Positions 61,492-64,000 of a stretch of 64,000 nt of DNA are shown piece after piece. Source of the DNA: Shewanella sp. HN-41 (GTDB lineage: Bacteria > Pseudomonadota > Gammaproteobacteria > Enterobacterales > Shewanellaceae); assembly GCF_000217915.1 (NCBI RefSeq), contig NZ_AFOZ01000043.1:1-64000 (forward strand), in the 5' to 3' direction. The position numbers and the translations under genes were made by a program. The notes under the pieces are model-generated. The model was not told the origin of the DNA, searched no databases, and saw only the letters and a program-made list of their open reading frames with translations. Every line of letters starts with the position of its first letter. Positions within the stretch are counted from its first letter, which is position 1.

Positions 61492-61683
61492 ATGTCAGTC
61501 GTAAAAACCATGTCAATCATAGGAATGGTGTTTTTCCCATTATGCTTAATCCTTGCTTCTGCATTTGCAGAAATCGATCTAGAAGCTTCAGCTGGATGGG
61601 GGATCTTTGCCGCCATGTATGGGATTGGTTATTCCATCACTGTTTTTGTTAAAACTAAAAATGCAGCTAATAGCACAATTTAA
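61492..61683 (+). CDS. Small two-helix membrane protein
   Basis: 63 aa, not recognised. AAGGAGT lies 7 bp before the ATG, so translation is likely. Two hydrophobic segments: about 7-26 (MSIIGMVFFPLCLILASAFA) and about 35-53 (GWGIFAAMYGIGYSITVFV), joined by an acidic loop EIDLEAS, with a basic C-terminal end (KTKNAANS). Followed by a strong hairpin. Holin-, channel- or regulator-type roles are possible; none is supported. Confidence 0.65.
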   Translation: MSVVKTMSIIGMVFFPLCLILASAFAEIDLEASAGWGIFAAMYGIGYSITVFVKTKNAANSTI

Positions 61684-61690
61684 ACATTCA

Positions 61691-61724
61691 ATTGGGCCCC
61701 TAGTGTGGATAGGGGCCTCAATCT
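61691..61724 (+). terminator. Hairpin after the small membrane gene
   Basis: ATTGGGCCCCTA and TAGGGGCCTCAAT arms pair over about 12 bp with one bulge around GTGTGGA, 8 bp after the stop. The T-run is weak. Confidence 0.6.
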
Positions 61725-61884
61725 ATTGATTACCAATCAGCTAGTAGCACAGTGCAATACCGTCCATGGTGACGATTAGAGCTAAAAATGCGAATGCCAA
61801 TTTACAGCAGGCTAAACACAATAAATATTCCATTTAATGGCCATCATCGTTAGCGGTTTATCACTAGTTTAAGGTGTATTTAAA

Positions 61885-62208
61885 ATGAAGAAATTGCTTT
61901 TTACTTTTGCACTGCTCGGAATGATTAGTGCTTGCAGTGATTCTAAACCGAATGTTGAAATTGAAGTTTACGACAGGGCGGGCTTGTATATTAAATCAAT
62001 CGAAGTGAAGGTCAAGGCGATTGAAGATGATGTCATCGTAAACGACATCATTGTAAACAGAGGCAACTGTGAAAGCCTTTTCGAGAAAAAAGGTTTTCCC
62101 AAACAGCTTAAATTTGGTCAATCTACTTCTGTCTCTTATGGAGGCTCGTGTGATCTAACGCAAGTTGACGTAGTAACCAATAATGGGAGCTGGACAGTTA
62201 CCTACTGA
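61885..62208 (+). CDS. Small lipoprotein
   Basis: 107 aa, not recognised. A lipoprotein signal (MKKLLFTFALLGMISAC) with the acylated Cys at position 17 followed by Ser-Asp; Asp at +3 does not by itself cause inner-membrane retention. The mature part is a short beta-rich domain with two further Cys (GNCESLF and GGSCDLT) that could form a disulfide. Preceded by AAGGTG. Neighbour of the small membrane gene on the same strand, 200 bp apart. Confidence 0.7.
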   Translation: MKKLLFTFALLGMISACSDSKPNVEIEVYDRAGLYIKSIEVKVKAIEDDVIVNDIIVNRGNCESLFEKKGFPKQLKFGQSTSVSYGGSCDLTQVDVVTNNGSWTVTY

Positions 62209-62331
62209 GTTGACCTTAATCAGGCACAGGAGGTGTTAACCCCTTATGTCGCCTAACTAATTAGGCGTTAACTTTAGTACCTAAGTACAAGCCATCTTGA
62301 AGAGTTAGAAGAACCCTATCCTGAAAAATGC

Positions 62332-62354
62332 ATAAAAAATCCTCACTAAAGAGG
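62332..62354 (-). terminator. Possible darTG terminator
   Basis: On the minus strand a short CCTC/GAGG hairpin followed by ATTTTTT, 36-58 bp past the darG stop. The stem is only 4-5 bp. Confidence 0.4.
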
Positions 62355-62389
62355 CTTAATGTTATTGGGTCGCTTCAACGAACAACAAA

Positions 62390-63451
62390 TCAAACTTGTG
62401 CTCTTAACTGCAGCCAACCTTGTTCACTTAAGCGTTCCCATGCTGCAAGAATATGAGCAGGTTTCATTGCAGCCTTTCTCGCATTCCAGCTATGAACCCG
62501 CTTAACCAACTCTTCAGCAGACAGTGCAGTATCAGACTCTTGTGTCACAACCCAATGAACAGTTGACAGTAGTTCCATGCCGTTCTGAGACTCATACCCT
62601 TCAATTAGCTTAGCAACTTTATCAAAACGTTGCTTAGTCTCTGAGTGTTGCTCTAGGAAACCTAAAGCCTCCTTGGCGGCATCATCTTTGAGATCTATAG
62701 GTGTCTCTGGTTTATTCAAACCATCGGCATAACCCGAAATAAAGTGGCCTTCCATCTTATCGAGTACGTGACGGAGTACATCAGCGTAAGGCCCATAATG
62801 ATGTTTTTTAAAAACAACCTTATTCAATGGCTCGCCTACCACTGTCAAAAAGTAAACTAACTTTTGCACTTCAAGTAATGACAATCTGTAGCCAAAACCT
62901 GTAGATACATAGCGATCGATCAAACCTAAAACTGCTGCTCTGCCAATTGTCATTCGTGGGCGACGAGTTTGATTAGGCATAAGCTCTGCACTAGGCGCTG
63001 TTTGTGGTGGATAAACGCGCCAATCAACATCAGGCAACTCAGCGAGCGAAGTCTGTATTACTTGCTCAACCTCATGCCAGGGCAAACCACCCAATCCACT
63101 GCCTAGGGCAGGAATAGCGACTGATTTTAGGCCAAGACGGCAAACTTCAGCTTTAAGGCTCTCCAAACCTGACTCTATGTATTCGAGCTTAGATTGGCCC
63201 TTCCAGTGCGCTTTAGTGGGAAAATTAATGATATAAAAAGGAGAATTGATTGAATCCAGAGAAACGGGCAGCACAGCACCTGTCACCAAAGACTTATCGT
63301 CACAGGCTTTTTTATATACTTTGAAGTTGTCAGGAAAGGCTTTTTTAAATTGCAACGCCAAGCCCTTACCCATCACGCCTACTGTGTTAACAGTATTGAT
63401 GATTGCATCAGCTTGATCGTGCAATATATTGCCTTTGTGATAAGTAATCAT
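62390..63451 (-). CDS. darG: DarG antitoxin: macrodomain plus Panacea-like domain
   Basis: 353 aa. Residues about 1-150 are a macrodomain of the DarG class: YHKGNILHDQADAIINTVN, GVMGKGLALQFKKAFP, and IPALGSGLGGLPWHEVE; these enzymes remove ADP-ribose from DNA bases, reversing DarT. The C-terminal half contains LLEVQKLVYFLTVVGEPLNK and FKKHHYGPYADVLRHVL, which resembles the DUF4065/Panacea fold that neutralises toxins by direct binding. Start MITYHKGN has AGAGG before it and lies 8 bp after darT. The longer frame upstream is rejected. Confidence 0.9.
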   Translation of the reverse strand: MITYHKGNILHDQADAIINTVNTVGVMGKGLALQFKKAFPDNFKVYKKACDDKSLVTGAVLPVSLDSINSPFYIINFPTKAHWKGQSKLEYIESGLESLKAEVCRLGLKSVAIPALGSGLGGLPWHEVEQVIQTSLAELPDVDWRVYPPQTAPSAELMPNQTRRPRMTIGRAAVLGLIDRYVSTGFGYRLSLLEVQKLVYFLTVVGEPLNKVVFKKHHYGPYADVLRHVLDKMEGHFISGYADGLNKPETPIDLKDDAAKEALGFLEQHSETKQRFDKVAKLIEGYESQNGMELLSTVHWVVTQESDTALSAEELVKRVHSWNARKAAMKPAHILAAWERLSEQGWLQLRAQV

Positions 63452-63459
63452 TTTAACCT

Positions 63460-64000
63460 CTAGTAATACCACTGTGGCCGTACAATAACCTCAGGCTTAT
63501 GCTGTACAGCTTGTAGTAATACGCTCACTTCTTCTGCTACCGCTTGGGTCTTTACCCCGATTTGTCGGATAGTGTGCCATGCCACAGATTCGAATGCCAA
63601 AAATTCGGCCTGCTTCTCCTCTTTAAAGTCTGACCAATAGCGTTCATTAATGATCCGCTCTAAGTCCAATTCATTAATACGAGTGAAATCATCTATTTGT
63701 TCGGCATAATCCAAATCTGCATGTATATCGGTAAAAAAGCAATTATCGTTACTCAGTCGAATGGTCTCGATATCACTGATCAAATGTAATACGCGCTCTT
63801 GCCCACCTTGATAGTCATCATGGCCTTTATGGATCACAAATAACATCACGGAGCGAGGGCAAAAATTAAACGGTACATATTGCCCAATACTCCCACCAGC
63901 AGCCACATTCACAAGACGAACTAAACGGCGCTGCTTTATATGGCTATAGCCAATATTCTGGTTAACTAAACCAAGTTCAATGCGCTTATGATCGGACCAC
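63460..64000 (-). CDS. darT: DarT DNA ADP-ribosyltransferase toxin (partial)
   Basis: The 5' end runs off the window; 179 codons are visible and continue in frame to base 63999. DarT uses NAD to ADP-ribosylate bases in single-stranded DNA, stopping replication; DarTG pairs act against phages. Visible: IGYSHIKQRRLVRLV (substrate region), YVPFNFCPRSVMLFVIHKG (DUF4433 hallmark), GQERVLHLISD, and EKQAEFLAFESVAW containing the probable catalytic Glu. The internal ATG seen at 63912 is not the true start. Confidence 0.9.
   Translation of the reverse strand, partial: WSDHKRIELGLVNQNIGYSHIKQRRLVRLVNVAAGGSIGQYVPFNFCPRSVMLFVIHKGHDDYQGGQERVLHLISDIETIRLSNDNCFFTDIHADLDYAEQIDDFTRINELDLERIINERYWSDFKEEKQAEFLAFESVAWHTIRQIGVKTQAVAEEVSVLLQAVQHKPEVIVRPQWYY

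Noticed and set aside
62250..62267. GCCTAAC...GTTAAC looked like an integron attC site
   Set aside because: The arms CGCCTAA/TTAGGCG enclose only 4 nt and GTTAACT breaks the GTTRRRY core, so there is no room for the inner pairing boxes of a real attC.

Overview
The window is a bacterial chromosome segment that looks like a gammaproteobacterium of the genus Shewanella, probably close to the S. oneidensis / MR-4 / ANA-3 group. That assignment rests on gene order and remembered protein sequences and was not tested by a search. The left three quarters is conserved housekeeping DNA. The last 12 kb is an integrated accessory island.

Left edge (1-413): two tandem rRNA-type promoters point left, so an rRNA operon should begin just outside the window. 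Next comes secA (minus), a membrane-anchored M23 peptidase and a divergent DUF721 gene in the place where E. coli has secM.

4.5-21.6 kb (all minus): a complete division and cell-wall (dcw) cluster. In transcription order it is mraZ, rsmH, ftsL, ftsI, murE, murF, mraY, murD, ftsW, murG, murC, ftsQ, ftsA, ftsZ, lpxC, mostly with overlapping or nearly touching genes and with no ddl. Three 10-bp direct repeats upstream of mraZ form a textbook MraZ operator.

22-29 kb: two paralogous PepSY membrane proteins, the second fused to an NqrF-like [2Fe-2S] ferredoxin; a small basic ORF; glpK, whose start appears broken by a 1-base deletion; a sulfide:quinone oxidoreductase with all three diagnostic cysteines; and a FadL porin.

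29.4-34.5 kb: leuABCD behind a leucine-rich leader peptide and attenuator. 34.7-42.1 kb: a TPR sensor with a degenerate GGDEF domain, recQ, a YigI-type thioesterase, rarD, a PH-like membrane protein, and argA with tandem ARG boxes upstream. 42.4-51.8 kb: rpmG, rpmB, radC, coaBC, dut, slmA, an S9 peptidase, folE, pyrE, rph and yicC. This is the E. coli order with the S9 peptidase and folE inserted between slmA and pyrE; an attenuator lies between rph and pyrE.

Island (about 51.77 kb to beyond 64 kb): a tyrosine integrase sits directly behind the 3' end of yicC, the known attachment site of the SXT/R391-mobilised genomic islands (MGIs). Its promoter region carries five copies of an 8-bp repeat, and a fragment of a second integrase C-terminus follows the gene. 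Cargo: a 2267-residue secreted SpvB/FG-GAP/RHS polymorphic toxin with a putative BECR-type RNase tip, an overlapping four-cysteine immunity gene, an XRE regulator, a small membrane protein, a lipoprotein, and a DarT/DarG DNA ADP-ribosylation toxin-antitoxin (darT runs off the edge). The island thus pairs a contact or secretion toxin with a phage-defence type system. The other end of the island and its second attachment site are not in view.
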